Shown piece by piece: positions 50,363 to 57,849 of a stretch of 64,000 nt of DNA. The stretch spans positions 248,001-312,000 of the forward strand of contig NZ_FNFN01000006.1 in the NCBI RefSeq assembly GCF_900101045.1, in the 5' to 3' direction. The notes beneath the pieces are model-generated. The model saw only the letters and a list, made by a program, of their open reading frames with translations, did not search any database and was not told the origin of the DNA. The position numbers and the translations under genes were made by a program. The stretch's first letter is position 1; each line of letters begins with the position of its first letter. Source of the stretch: Nocardioides sp. YR527. Lineage in GTDB: Bacteria > Actinomycetota > Actinomycetes > Propionibacteriales > Nocardioidaceae.

Positions 50363-50707
50363 ATGTCCGTGAGCGCAGCGCAGGCCGCAGCCTTCTACGA
50401 GGAGGTCGCTGCGGAGGGAATGGTGTGGACGATTCGCGATGCAGGCGGCGTCCCGGTTCCGAGGAACGGATCTGGTGTCCGTGCGATGCCTTTCTGGTCC
50501 AAGCGCAGTCGTGCCGAGCGCATCATCGAGTCCGTCGAGGCTTACCAAGGCTTCCACGTCCAGGAGATCCCACTTGATGAGTTTCGCGAGCGATGGCTCC
50601 CTGGGCTCACCGAGGATGGTCATCGTGCCGGTATCAATTGGTCGGGCCAACGGGCGACCGGGCACGACATTGAGCCCGACGAGGTCGTGGCCAGGCTGTC
50701 CGTCTAG
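50363..50707 (+). CDS. DUF2750 domain protein
   Basis: A 114-residue protein that matches DUF2750 along its length: MSVSAAQAAAFYEEVAAEG at the start, VPVPRNGSGVRAMPFWSKRSRAERII in the middle and LDEFRERWLPGLTEDGHRAGINWSGQRATGHDIEP at the end. Function is unknown; it is a small soluble alpha/beta protein. AAGTAT lies 7 nt before the ATG. Its stop overlaps the convergent glycosylase-like gene by 4 bp (50704-50707). Confidence 0.82.
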   Translation: MSVSAAQAAAFYEEVAAEGMVWTIRDAGGVPVPRNGSGVRAMPFWSKRSRAERIIESVEAYQGFHVQEIPLDEFRERWLPGLTEDGHRAGINWSGQRATGHDIEPDEVVARLSV

Positions 50708-51606
50708 TTCGGTGCGGCGATTAGACGATCGCACTCGCTGATGAGCCGCTCCCGGAGCGGGGCGGCGCGCTCGGCGAAGGCGCGCTGGGCGGCGGCGTAC
50801 TCCTGCTTGCCGGCGGCGGTCTCGATCCGGATCGGGTCGAGGTCGAGCTCGGCGAGGTCGTACGGAGCGGCCTTCATGTCCATGGTGCGGATGTCCCAGG
50901 CGAGCTCGAAGCAGTCGGCGACGAGGTCGGAGGAGACCAGGGGCGAGAGCCGGAAGGCGTGCTTGTAGAGGTCCATGTTGCCGTGCAGGCAGCCCGGCTG
51001 CTCGAAGGCAGCCCGGTCCTCGGATCGCGGGGAGAGCGTGTTGAGCGGCGCGGCCGGGGGAGTGAAGAAGCGGTACGCGTCGAAGTGGCTGCACGCGATG
51101 CGGTGGGACTCCACGACCCGGTCGGTGCCGGTGGCACCGAGGCGCAGCGGCCAGTCGGCGTGGCGTACCTGCTCCGGGGTCAGCCGGTAGACCATCGCCC
51201 ACTCGTGCAGGCCGAAGCAGCCGAAGTTGCCGTCGCGGCCGGCGGTGGCGCGGAGCAGCTTCAACAGCGTCTCGATGAGAAGACGCTTGGAGGAGACGTA
51301 CGAGGCATCGACCGTGTTGGTCTCGACACGCTCGGCCGTGGCCGGCCTCGCGGCTCGACCAGCGATGGCGGGTGTGTAGCCCTTCAGCGACGCGTACTCA
51401 GATGAGTCCTCCAAGGCCACCCCGAACCCCGGGTGCCAGCGCAGCAGCTGAGCGGGCCGGTAGGAGTAGTAGGTGAACAGGAAGTCGTTGACCGGGTGCT
51501 TGACCCGGGCGCCGCGGCGGGCGAGATGGGGCTCGACGTAGGGCGCCAGGCGCGCGCGGTGGGCGTCCGCGCGAGCGGTCCACTCCGAACGCGACAGCAC
51601 CTCCAC
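50704..51606 (-). CDS. 3-methyladenine DNA glycosylase-like protein
   Basis: A 300-residue protein of the actinobacterial family labelled 3-methyladenine DNA glycosylase. Conserved parts: EPHLARRGARVKHPVNDFLFTYYSYRPAQLLRWHPGFGV, FGCFGLHEWAMVYR, CSHFDAYRFFTP and HGNMDLYKHAFRL. The label is historical and the activity of this branch is uncertain. The start is set at GTG 51606 (MEVLSRSEW); a TTG at 51615 is the alternative. A palindromic repeat fragment (51312-51364) is translated in frame as part of RAARPATAERVETNTV near residue 85. A decayed copy of its 3' end lies 4.4 kb away. Confidence 0.72.
   Translation of the reverse strand: MEVLSRSEWTARADAHRARLAPYVEPHLARRGARVKHPVNDFLFTYYSYRPAQLLRWHPGFGVALEDSSEYASLKGYTPAIAGRAARPATAERVETNTVDASYVSSKRLLIETLLKLLRATAGRDGNFGCFGLHEWAMVYRLTPEQVRHADWPLRLGATGTDRVVESHRIACSHFDAYRFFTPPAAPLNTLSPRSEDRAAFEQPGCLHGNMDLYKHAFRLSPLVSSDLVADCFELAWDIRTMDMKAAPYDLAELDLDPIRIETAAGKQEYAAAQRAFAERAAPLRERLISECDRLIAAPN
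51312..51364. repeat. partial palindromic repeat inside the glycosylase-like gene
   Basis: CCGTGTTGGTCTCGACACGC (51312-51331) and GCTCGACCAGCG (51353-51364) match the left arm and inner arm of the full element at 60408-60494. The right half is missing here. Confidence 0.7.
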
Positions 51607-51664
51607 GACGTACAAGCCTACGAAGGCGGCGCATAGTGAAGTGAATCGTGGCGACGGGTCCGGA

Positions 51665-51670
51665 TAGGCT
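51665..51670 (+). promoter_or_regulatory. leaderless -10 box (TAGGCT) for the FAH-family gene
   Basis: TAGGCT, 6 nt (cagcac), then the GTG at 51677. A TAGGCT also reads toward the divergent glycosylase-like gene at 51615-51620. Confidence 0.55.
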
Positions 51671-51676
51671 CAGCAC

Positions 51677-52489
51677 GTGCGTATCGCCAGATTCACGACC
51701 AAGGGTGGCGAGCCCCAGTTCGGCGTCGTCCACGGTGACCTCGACGCCTACGGCCAGCTCAGCGAGGACGGAGGAGTCGTCGCGCTCCAGGGCGACCCGC
51801 TGTTCTCGGGCATCAGCCTCACCGACCAGGTCCACAAGTTCGACGACGTCAAGCTGCTCGCGCCGGTGATCCCGCGCAGCAAGGTGGTCGCGGTCGCCCG
51901 CAACTACGCCAAGCACGCGGCCGAGCTGGGCAACGAGGTTCCGGAGGAGCCGCTCTTCTTCATCAAGCCCAACACCGCGGTCTGCGGCCCCGGCGACACG
52001 ATCCAGCGCCCGGCAGGAGTCGAGGACCTGCACTTCGAGGGCGAGCTCGCGATCGTGATCGGCCGGATCTGCCGCGACGTCCCGGAGGAGAAGGTGAAGG
52101 ACGTCATCTACGGGATGACGGTCGCCAACGACGTCACCGCGCGCGACGTCCAGCGGCGGACGAAGCACTTCTCCCAGGCGAAGGGCTACGACACCTTCTG
52201 CCCGCTCGGTCCCTGGATCGAGACCGACGTGGAGCCGGAGCAGCTCGCCGCCGGCGTACGCATCCAGACCTTCCTCAACGGGGATGTCGTCCAGGACGGG
52301 TCCACGAAGGACCTCGTCCACGACATCCCGAAGCTGATCGCCCACATCAGCAGCGTCATGACGCTGCTGCCGGGCGATGTGATCCTCACCGGCACCCCCG
52401 AGGGTGTCGGCCCCATGGAGCCCGGAGACGAGATCGAGATCTTCGTCGAGGGGCTCGGAGCTCTGACGAACAAGGTGGCACAGCGTTGA
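51677..52489 (+). CDS. fumarylacetoacetate hydrolase-family protein
   Basis: A 270-residue FAH-fold protein. Metal ligands lie in EDLHFEGELAIVIG (Glu residues near 118-120) and an Asp in GMTVANDVTARDVQ. The C-terminal turn is VILTGTPEGVGPMEPGDEIEIFVEGLG. Relatives include oxaloacetate decarboxylases, acylpyruvases and 2-hydroxyhepta-dienedioate isomerases; the exact substrate is open. Its stop overlaps the gltX start (TTGA), a linkage widespread in actinobacteria, where FAH-family genes precede gltX. Confidence 0.86.
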   Translation: MRIARFTTKGGEPQFGVVHGDLDAYGQLSEDGGVVALQGDPLFSGISLTDQVHKFDDVKLLAPVIPRSKVVAVARNYAKHAAELGNEVPEEPLFFIKPNTAVCGPGDTIQRPAGVEDLHFEGELAIVIGRICRDVPEEKVKDVIYGMTVANDVTARDVQRRTKHFSQAKGYDTFCPLGPWIETDVEPEQLAAGVRIQTFLNGDVVQDGSTKDLVHDIPKLIAHISSVMTLLPGDVILTGTPEGVGPMEPGDEIEIFVEGLGALTNKVAQR

Positions 52490-54030
52490 CTGGCAATGAA
52501 TTGATCGGCACCCTCGACCCGAAGGACTACCGCGTCCGGATGGCGCCCAGCCCGACCGGCTCGCCCCACGTGGGTCTGGTCCGGACCGCCCTGTTCAACT
52601 GGGCCTTCGCGCGCCACCACGGCGGCACCTTCGTCTTCCGCATCGAGGACACCGACAAGGCTCGCAACACCCAGGAGTCCTATGACGGGCTCATCGACCT
52701 GATGCGCTGGCTCGGTCTCGACTGGGACGAGGGCGTCGAGGTCGGCGGTCCCTACGGCCCCTACCGCCAGTCGGAGCGCTCGGAGATCTACGCCGACGCG
52801 CTCGGCCGTCTGCGCGCCTCCTCCCACGTCTACGAGTGCTACTGCACGGGCGAGGAGACCACCGCCCGCTACGAGCAGCGCCTGGCCGCCTACAAGGCCG
52901 CGAAGGCGGAGGGGATCAAGGGCGAGGCCCCGGCGCAGGGGTACGACAACCACTGCCGTGACCTGAGCGAGGACCAGATCAAGGCGTACGAGGCCGAGGG
53001 CCGTTCCTCGGTCCCGCGGTTCCGCATGCCCGACGGCTCGATCACCTTCGACGACCTCGTCCGCGGCGAGGTGACCTTCGAGACCAAGCACGTCCCCGAC
53101 TACGCGCTCGCGCGTGCCAACGGCGACCCGCTCTACACGCTCACCGCGCCGGTAGACGACGCCACCATGAACATCACCCACGTCTTCCGAGGCGAGGACC
53201 TGCTCTCCTCGACTCCGCGCCAGATCGCCCTCTTCGACGCGTTCGTCGAGGTCGGTCTGGCCGAGCGTGCTCCCGCGTTCGGCCACCTGCCCTACGTCAT
53301 GGGCCAGGGCAACAAGAAGCTCTCCAAGCGCGACCCGGAGGCGCACGCGCTGAAGTACCGCGAGGAGGGGTTCCTGCCCGAGGGGCTGCTCAACTACGTG
53401 GCGCTGCTCGGCTGGGCGATCGCGGCCGACCGCGACATCTTCACCATGGAGGAGATGGTCGAGGCCTTCGAGATCCACGACGTGGTCAAGAACCCGGCCC
53501 GCTTCGACATCAAGAAGGCGGAGGCGATCAACGCCTCCCACATGCGGCTGCTGCCGGTCGAGGAGATCACCCACCGGGTGATTCCCTACCTCAAGGCCGA
53601 CGGCGTCATCGGCGACCCGGTGCACGACGCCGACGCGCAGATGCTGGAAGCCGCGATGCCGCTGGTCGCCGAGCGGATCAACAAGCTCGGCGAGGCCTCC
53701 GACATGCTGCGGTTCCTCTTCGTTCCGGAGGCCGACTTCGCGCTCGACGAGGAGGACGCCGCCAAGCTGCTCGACGAGGAGGGTCTGGACGTCGTCCGGG
53801 CTTCGCGCGACGCGCTCGTGGGGCTCCACACGTGGTCGACCGCCGAGATCCAGGACGCGCTGACCGCGGCCCTGATCGACGGTCTCGGGCTCAAGCCGCG
53901 CAAGGCGTACGGCCCGGTGCGGGTCGCGGTGACCGGCAAGCGGATCAGCCCGCCACTGTTCGAATCCATGGAGCTGCTCGGTCGGGAGCGTACGCTGGGG
54001 CGCCTGAAGGCGGTTCTCGGGAAGGGCTGA
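52486..54030 (+). CDS. gltX: glutamyl-tRNA synthetase
   Basis: A 514-residue class I synthetase. The HIGH-equivalent is SPTGSPHVGLVRTALFNWAFA (residues about 20-40), the class motif KLSKRDPEA (near 280), and the C-terminal anticodon-binding helices fill residues 340-510. It charges tRNA-Glu; because two tRNA-Glu genes and a tRNA-Gln lie 1.2-1.5 kb downstream, charging and tRNA supply are clustered here. It may be non-discriminating and also charge tRNA-Gln, as in most actinobacteria that use GatCAB. The TTG start overlaps the upstream stop. Confidence 0.94.
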   Translation: MTGNELIGTLDPKDYRVRMAPSPTGSPHVGLVRTALFNWAFARHHGGTFVFRIEDTDKARNTQESYDGLIDLMRWLGLDWDEGVEVGGPYGPYRQSERSEIYADALGRLRASSHVYECYCTGEETTARYEQRLAAYKAAKAEGIKGEAPAQGYDNHCRDLSEDQIKAYEAEGRSSVPRFRMPDGSITFDDLVRGEVTFETKHVPDYALARANGDPLYTLTAPVDDATMNITHVFRGEDLLSSTPRQIALFDAFVEVGLAERAPAFGHLPYVMGQGNKKLSKRDPEAHALKYREEGFLPEGLLNYVALLGWAIAADRDIFTMEEMVEAFEIHDVVKNPARFDIKKAEAINASHMRLLPVEEITHRVIPYLKADGVIGDPVHDADAQMLEAAMPLVAERINKLGEASDMLRFLFVPEADFALDEEDAAKLLDEEGLDVVRASRDALVGLHTWSTAEIQDALTAALIDGLGLKPRKAYGPVRVAVTGKRISPPLFESMELLGRERTLGRLKAVLGKG

Positions 54031-54049
54031 ACGTGGCAGGACGGGCAGG

Positions 54050-54988
54050 ATGAGCACGGTCATGGAGCCGCCCTCGGGACTGGCGTACTACCAGGTGCAA
54101 CGCAGCGGGCGCAGCGGCTGGGGGCGACCCCTGATCGGACTCATCCTGATCGGACTGTGCGTCTTCTTCGTCTCTCCGGCGGTGGTGCTCGTCGGGTTCG
54201 AGCTCTTCTTCATGCTCACCGGCGACAACGTTGCCACCGGGATGGCCAACGTCGCCGACATGGAGAACGTCACCCCGGAATCGCTGGCCTTCCTGCTGCT
54301 CTCGCTGGCCGGGGCGATCCCGGCGGCGATGCTGCTGTGCTGGGGGCTGCACGGCCTGCGGCCGGGCTGGCTGGCCTCGGTCGAGCGACGGATCCGCTGG
54401 CCGTGGCTGCTGCAGTGTCTCGGGATCGCCGCGATCACCATGGTGGTCACCGTCATCATCGCCTCCCGGCTGCCGATCCCGGGCGACGACCTCGGGCCCA
54501 GCACGCTCAACCCCTACACGAGCACGATGCGCGACTTCGTGCTCGTGATCGTGCTCCTCACCCCGCTGCAGGCGGCGGGGGAGGAATACCTCTTCCGCGG
54601 CTACATCTTCCAGACCTTCGGGTCGCTCTTCGGCGGAATGATGGGCGCTCGGACCGTCTCGGTGACGATCACCGCGCTCCTGTTCGCCTTCGCCCACGGC
54701 TCCCAGGACCTGCCGCTGTTCCTGGACCGGTTCGCCTTCGGCATCGTGGCCGGCATCTGCGTCATCGCCACCGGGGGCATCGAGGCGGGCATCGCGATGC
54801 ATGTCCTCAACAATTTCGTCAGCCTCGGCATGGCGGTGGCCTTCGGCGACATCTCGACGGTGCTCAACACCACCGAGGGTTCGTGGTGGCGGATCCCGGT
54901 CACGCTGGTCCAGTCGGGTGTCTTCCTGGCGCTCACCGTGTGGGCCGCGCGGTCGGCGGGCCTCTCGACCACGACGAAGAGCCCGTGA
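54050..54988 (+). CDS. CPBP-family intramembrane metalloprotease
   Basis: A 312-residue protein with about eight membrane helices. Abi/CPBP motif 1 is AAGEEYLFRGYIFQTFG (EExxxR, residues about 173-180), motif 2 is LLFAFAHGSQDLPLF (FxxxH) and motif 3 is IEAGIAMHVLNNF (HxxxN). The family includes Rce1-like prenyl proteases and bacteriocin self-immunity proteins. The first 20 residues are cytoplasmic. It is 19 bp after gltX and probably co-transcribed. Confidence 0.86.
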   Translation: MSTVMEPPSGLAYYQVQRSGRSGWGRPLIGLILIGLCVFFVSPAVVLVGFELFFMLTGDNVATGMANVADMENVTPESLAFLLLSLAGAIPAAMLLCWGLHGLRPGWLASVERRIRWPWLLQCLGIAAITMVVTVIIASRLPIPGDDLGPSTLNPYTSTMRDFVLVIVLLTPLQAAGEEYLFRGYIFQTFGSLFGGMMGARTVSVTITALLFAFAHGSQDLPLFLDRFAFGIVAGICVIATGGIEAGIAMHVLNNFVSLGMAVAFGDISTVLNTTEGSWWRIPVTLVQSGVFLALTVWAARSAGLSTTTKSP

Positions 54989-55111
54989 ATTGAGGCCGGA
55001 GGGCGTGCCGATTTCGTCGCCCGGGGGCCTCGCCGGTAATGTTCACTCTCGGTTCGAGGGAGAAATCCTGAGGGCCGAATCGTCCTTGTGAAGCTTAGTC
55101 GAGCAAGGCGA

Positions 55112-55183
55112 TGGGCTATGGTGTAATTGGCAACACGACTGGTTCTGGTCCAGTTATTCTAGGTTCGAGTCCTAGTAGCCCAG
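55112..55183 (+). tRNA. tRNA-Gln (anticodon CTG)
   Basis: TGGGCTA (55112-55118) pairs with TAGCCCA (55176-55182), discriminator G at 55183. The anticodon loop TTCTGGT sits in an ACTGG/CCAGT stem, giving anticodon CTG. The T-loop is GGTTCGAGTCC. No CCA is encoded. Upstream, 54989-55111 holds no gene; CGGTAATGTT at 55031-55040 is a likely -10 region shared in form with the second tRNA-Glu promoter. Confidence 0.93.
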
Positions 55184-55246
55184 CGGATCCTCTCCGGAGG
55201 ATTTGGGAGTCACCGAAGCGCTTCGCTAAGGTTTCACCCGCTGCAA

Positions 55247-55319
55247 GCCCCCGTCGTCTAGCGGCCTAGGACGTCGCCCTCTCACGGCGGTAACGCCGGT
55301 TCAAATCCGGTCGGGGGTA
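55247..55319 (+). tRNA. tRNA-Glu (anticodon CTC), first copy
   Basis: GCCCCCG (55247-55253) pairs with CGGGGGT (55312-55318, one G-T pair), discriminator A. The anticodon loop CTCTCAC in a CGCC/GGCG stem gives CTC. The T-arm is CCGGTTCAAATCCGG. No CCA is encoded. It lies 63 bp after tRNA-Gln and is probably transcribed with it. Confidence 0.94.
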
Positions 55320-55327
55320 CAACGCAG

Positions 55328-55358
55328 GAAGAGCCCGAGTCAATGACTCGGGCTCTTC
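55328..55358 (+). terminator. terminator after the first tRNA-Glu
   Basis: GAAGAGCCCGAGTC (55328-55341) pairs with GACTCGGGCTCTTC (55345-55358) around AAT, then GTCATTTCG. Confidence 0.75.
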
Positions 55359-55442
55359 GTCATTTCGTGTCAGGGCGGCGCCCCGGAGGGGTGGTGCCGA
55401 TGTGGGGGATCGGCGGGTCGTCCGGTAATGTTTCTCCCGCAA

Positions 55443-55515
55443 GCCCCCGTCGTCTAGCGGCCTAGGACGTCGCCCTCTCACGGCGGTAACGCCGGTTCAA
55501 ATCCGGTCGGGGGTA
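55443..55515 (+). tRNA. tRNA-Glu (anticodon CTC), second copy
   Basis: Identical in all 73 positions to the first tRNA-Glu and 196 bp after it. It has its own upstream CCGGTAATGTTTCTCCC, so it is likely transcribed separately. Confidence 0.94.
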
Positions 55516-55525
55516 CAGCGCATGG

Positions 55526-55554
55526 GAAGCCCCGAGTCACTGACTCGGGGCTTC
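55526..55554 (+). terminator. terminator after the second tRNA-Glu
   Basis: GAAGCCCCGAGTC (55526-55538) pairs with GACTCGGGGCTTC (55542-55554), then TTGGTTC. The stem is nearly the same as the one after the first copy. Confidence 0.75.
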
Positions 55555-55601
55555 TTGGTTCTCCGGGTGTAGATCTCGACCCGCTTCGCGGCTTCGCAGA
55601 C

Positions 55602-56111
55602 TCAGAGATCGAGCTGCATCCAGGTGACGTCGTGCCAGGCGTCGAACTTCCAGCCGATCCGACGGTACGTCCCCACCTCGGTGAAGCCGAAGGAACGGTG
55701 GATCCCGAGACTGGCGTCGTTCGGGATCGCGATCCCGGCGAGCGCGCGGTGGAAGCCGCGCTCCTTCAGGTGCGGGAACAGGGCTCCGTAGAGCGCCTTC
55801 CCGGCGCCGTTGCCGCGCCGGTCCCGGTCGAGGTAGATGGACACGTCGCAGGCCCAACGGTAGGCGGCCCGGGTGCGGTGCTGGGTGGCGTACGCATAGC
55901 CGATCAGCTCCGGCCCGGCCTCGCCCTCGGTCTCCAGCACGAGCCAGGCGTGCTCGGCCAGGGACGACTCGATGCGGCGCGCCATCTCCTCGGCCGTCGG
56001 CGGCTCGGTCTCGAAGGAGATGACGGTGTCGCGGACGTACGGCTCGTAGATCGCCGCGCAGGCGGCGGCATCCGCCGGCGTCGCGTGGCGGATGGTCCAG
56101 GCAGGAGGCAT
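55602..56111 (-). CDS. GNAT acetyltransferase, phosphinothricin/methionine-sulfoximine acetyltransferase-like
   Basis: A 169-residue protein starting MPPAWTIRHATPADAAACAAIY. The branch signature is YEPYVRDTVISFETEPPTAEEMARRI, and the acetyl-CoA loop is DRRGNGAGKALYGALFPHLKERGF. The C-terminus has SFGFTEVGTYRRIGWKFDAWHDVTWMQ, typical of PAT/MnaT enzymes that acetylate glutamate-analogue toxins. The ATG at 56111 fits a leaderless -10 (TACTAT, 7 nt). It is divergent from the XRE-cupin regulator with only 18 bp between starts. Confidence 0.86.
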   Translation of the reverse strand: MPPAWTIRHATPADAAACAAIYEPYVRDTVISFETEPPTAEEMARRIESSLAEHAWLVLETEGEAGPELIGYAYATQHRTRAAYRWACDVSIYLDRDRRGNGAGKALYGALFPHLKERGFHRALAGIAIPNDASLGIHRSFGFTEVGTYRRIGWKFDAWHDVTWMQLDL

Positions 56112-56117
56112 GTCTCC

Positions 56118-56124
56118 TATAGTA
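56118..56124. promoter_or_regulatory. overlapping divergent leaderless -10 boxes
   Basis: On the plus strand TATAGT (56118-56123) lies 6 nt before the GTG at 56130. On the minus strand TACTAT (56124-56119) lies 7 nt before the ATG at 56111. The two boxes share five base pairs, so polymerase can bind in only one direction at a time. Confidence 0.65.
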
Positions 56125-56129
56125 GTCAC

Positions 56130-56702
56130 GTGGCTGACGATAGTGACAAGTTCGGTGAGGCCCTGGCGTCCAACATCAGGTCGGCGCGGGAGTCGCTCGG
56201 GATGACCGTCGCGGGGCTCGCGGAGGCGTCCGGTGTCTCCCGGGCGATGATCTCGAAGATCGAGCGGGGTGAGGCGCAGCCGACCGCGGTCCTGCTCACC
56301 CGCCTCTCCGGTGCCTTGGAGCTGACCCTGTCCGAGCTGATCGCGCGGGCCGAGGGGGATGCCGTGCGGGTGGCCCGGCGCTCGGAGCAGACCGAGTGGA
56401 CCGATCCCGAGACCGGCTACGTACGCCGCGCCGTCTCGCCGCCCGCGCGCGGGATCCTGGAGCTGGTCGAGGTGGAGTTCCCGGCCGGTGCCTCGGTGGC
56501 GTCGCCCGCCTCGGCTTACCACTTCAAGGAGCAGCAGATCTGGGTGCTCTCGGGGCATCTGCGGTTCATCGAGGGTGACCTCGTCCACGAGCTCGACGCG
56601 GGTGACTGCCTACAGCTGGGGCCGCCTGCCGACTGCGTCTTCGTCAACCCGACCGACGAGCCCTGCCGCTATCTGGTCGTGATCGGCAAGCGACGCGGCT
56701 GA
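56130..56702 (+). CDS. XRE-family regulator with cupin domain
   Basis: A 190-residue protein. The HTH is NIRSARESLGMTVAGLAEASGVSRAMISKIERGE (residues about 13-46); a cupin barrel follows from about 80 (YHFKEQQIWVLSGHLRFIEGDLVHELDAGDCLQLGPPADCVFVNP). Such regulators bind a small effector in the cupin. It is convergent with hutI, 1 bp apart, and divergent from the acetyltransferase. It could regulate either; the shared promoter favours the acetyltransferase, the position next to hut leaves a histidine-related role open. Confidence 0.85.
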   Translation: MADDSDKFGEALASNIRSARESLGMTVAGLAEASGVSRAMISKIERGEAQPTAVLLTRLSGALELTLSELIARAEGDAVRVARRSEQTEWTDPETGYVRRAVSPPARGILELVEVEFPAGASVASPASAYHFKEQQIWVLSGHLRFIEGDLVHELDAGDCLQLGPPADCVFVNPTDEPCRYLVVIGKRRG

Positions 56703-56703
56703 G

Positions 56704-57849
56704 TCACACCGGGTTTCCCCTGCTCCAGACCTTGTGGGTGAGCGGAACCCCGGGGCGGTAGGCCAGGTGCTTGGCCGAGGGGGCGTCGAGCGCGTGCACG
56801 TCGGCGCGGCCGCCTTCGCGGATCCGTCCCGTGGAGTCGTCGAGGCCGAGCGCGGTGGCGCCGCCGACCGTGGCCGCCCACAGGGCCTCCTCGAAGGTCA
56901 GACGCTGCTGGAGGACGGCAGTGGCGACGCAGAAGGCCATCGAGGTCGTGAAGGAGGAGCCGGGGTTGCAGTTGGAGGCGATCGCGATCGTGGCGCCGGC
57001 GTCGACCAGGTCGCGGGCGGGCGGGAACGGCTCGCGGGTGGAGAGGTCGCAGGCGGGGAGGAGCGTGGCGACGGTGTCGGACCCGGCGAGCGCGTCGATG
57101 TCCGCCGGGCTCAGGTGGTTGCAGTGGTCGACGCTCGTCGCGCCCATCTCGACGGCCAGCCGGACGCCGCCGGACTCGCCGAGCTGGTTGCCGTGGATCT
57201 TGACGCCGAGCCCCGCAGCCCGGCCGGCCACGAGGATCTCGCGGGACTCCTCCACGTCGAACGCGCCCCGCTCACAGAAGACGTCGATGTAGGTCACATA
57301 TGGCGCGACGGCCGCCAGCATCGGGCCGGTCACCAGATCGATGTAGGCGCGACGGTCCACGCCCGCGGGGACGACGTGAGCACCGAGGTAGGTGACCACC
57401 TCGGCGTGCTCGGCGCTGATCCGGGCAAGGCGCTGCTCGGTCTCGACGTCGAGGCCGTAGCCGGTCTTGGCCTCGATCGTCGTGGTGCCGCCGCGGTAGG
57501 CCTCCTCGCGCAGCCGGCGCGCCCGCGCCCGGAGGTCGTCGTCGGGGGCGGCCCGGGTCGCATCGACCGTACGCATGATCCCGCCGGCCTCGTAGGGCCG
57601 GCCGGCCATCCGGTCGATGAACTCCTCGGCGCGGTCACCCATCGAGACCAGGTGGGTGTGGGAGTCGACCCAGCCGGGGAGCACGGCACGACCGTCGAGG
57701 TCGTCGTGTGCGTCCGCGGCCGGGGCCCGGTCAGCGGGGCCGAGCCAGGCGATGCGGCCGTCCTCGATCACCACGGCGGCGTCGCGAAGGGTGCCGTGCT
57801 CCTCGGTGTGGGTGGTCAGCTCGCCGATGTTGGTCAGCAACAGGCTCAT
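56704..57849 (-). CDS. hutI: imidazolonepropionase
   Basis: A 381-residue amidohydrolase that opens 4-imidazolone-5-propanoate to N-formimino-L-glutamate. Zinc/iron ligands are in VDSHTHLVSMGDRAEEF (HxH, residues about 61-63), GTTTIEAKTGYGLD, GAHVVPAG and SVDHCNHLS, and the Asp in IASNCNPGSSFTTSMAF. It is the last gene of hutH-hutU-M20-hutF-hutI and its ATG overlaps the hutF stop by 4 bp. Confidence 0.93.
   Translation of the reverse strand: MSLLLTNIGELTTHTEEHGTLRDAAVVIEDGRIAWLGPADRAPAADAHDDLDGRAVLPGWVDSHTHLVSMGDRAEEFIDRMAGRPYEAGGIMRTVDATRAAPDDDLRARARRLREEAYRGGTTTIEAKTGYGLDVETEQRLARISAEHAEVVTYLGAHVVPAGVDRRAYIDLVTGPMLAAVAPYVTYIDVFCERGAFDVEESREILVAGRAAGLGVKIHGNQLGESGGVRLAVEMGATSVDHCNHLSPADIDALAGSDTVATLLPACDLSTREPFPPARDLVDAGATIAIASNCNPGSSFTTSMAFCVATAVLQQRLTFEEALWAATVGGATALGLDDSTGRIREGGRADVHALDAPSAKHLAYRPGVPLTHKVWSRGNPV

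Noticed and set aside
46262..50707. Site-specific integrative element with exact att repeats
   Set aside because: The two glycosylase-gene tails are diverged with deletions, not exact direct repeats, and no integrase or recombinase gene is present in the interval.
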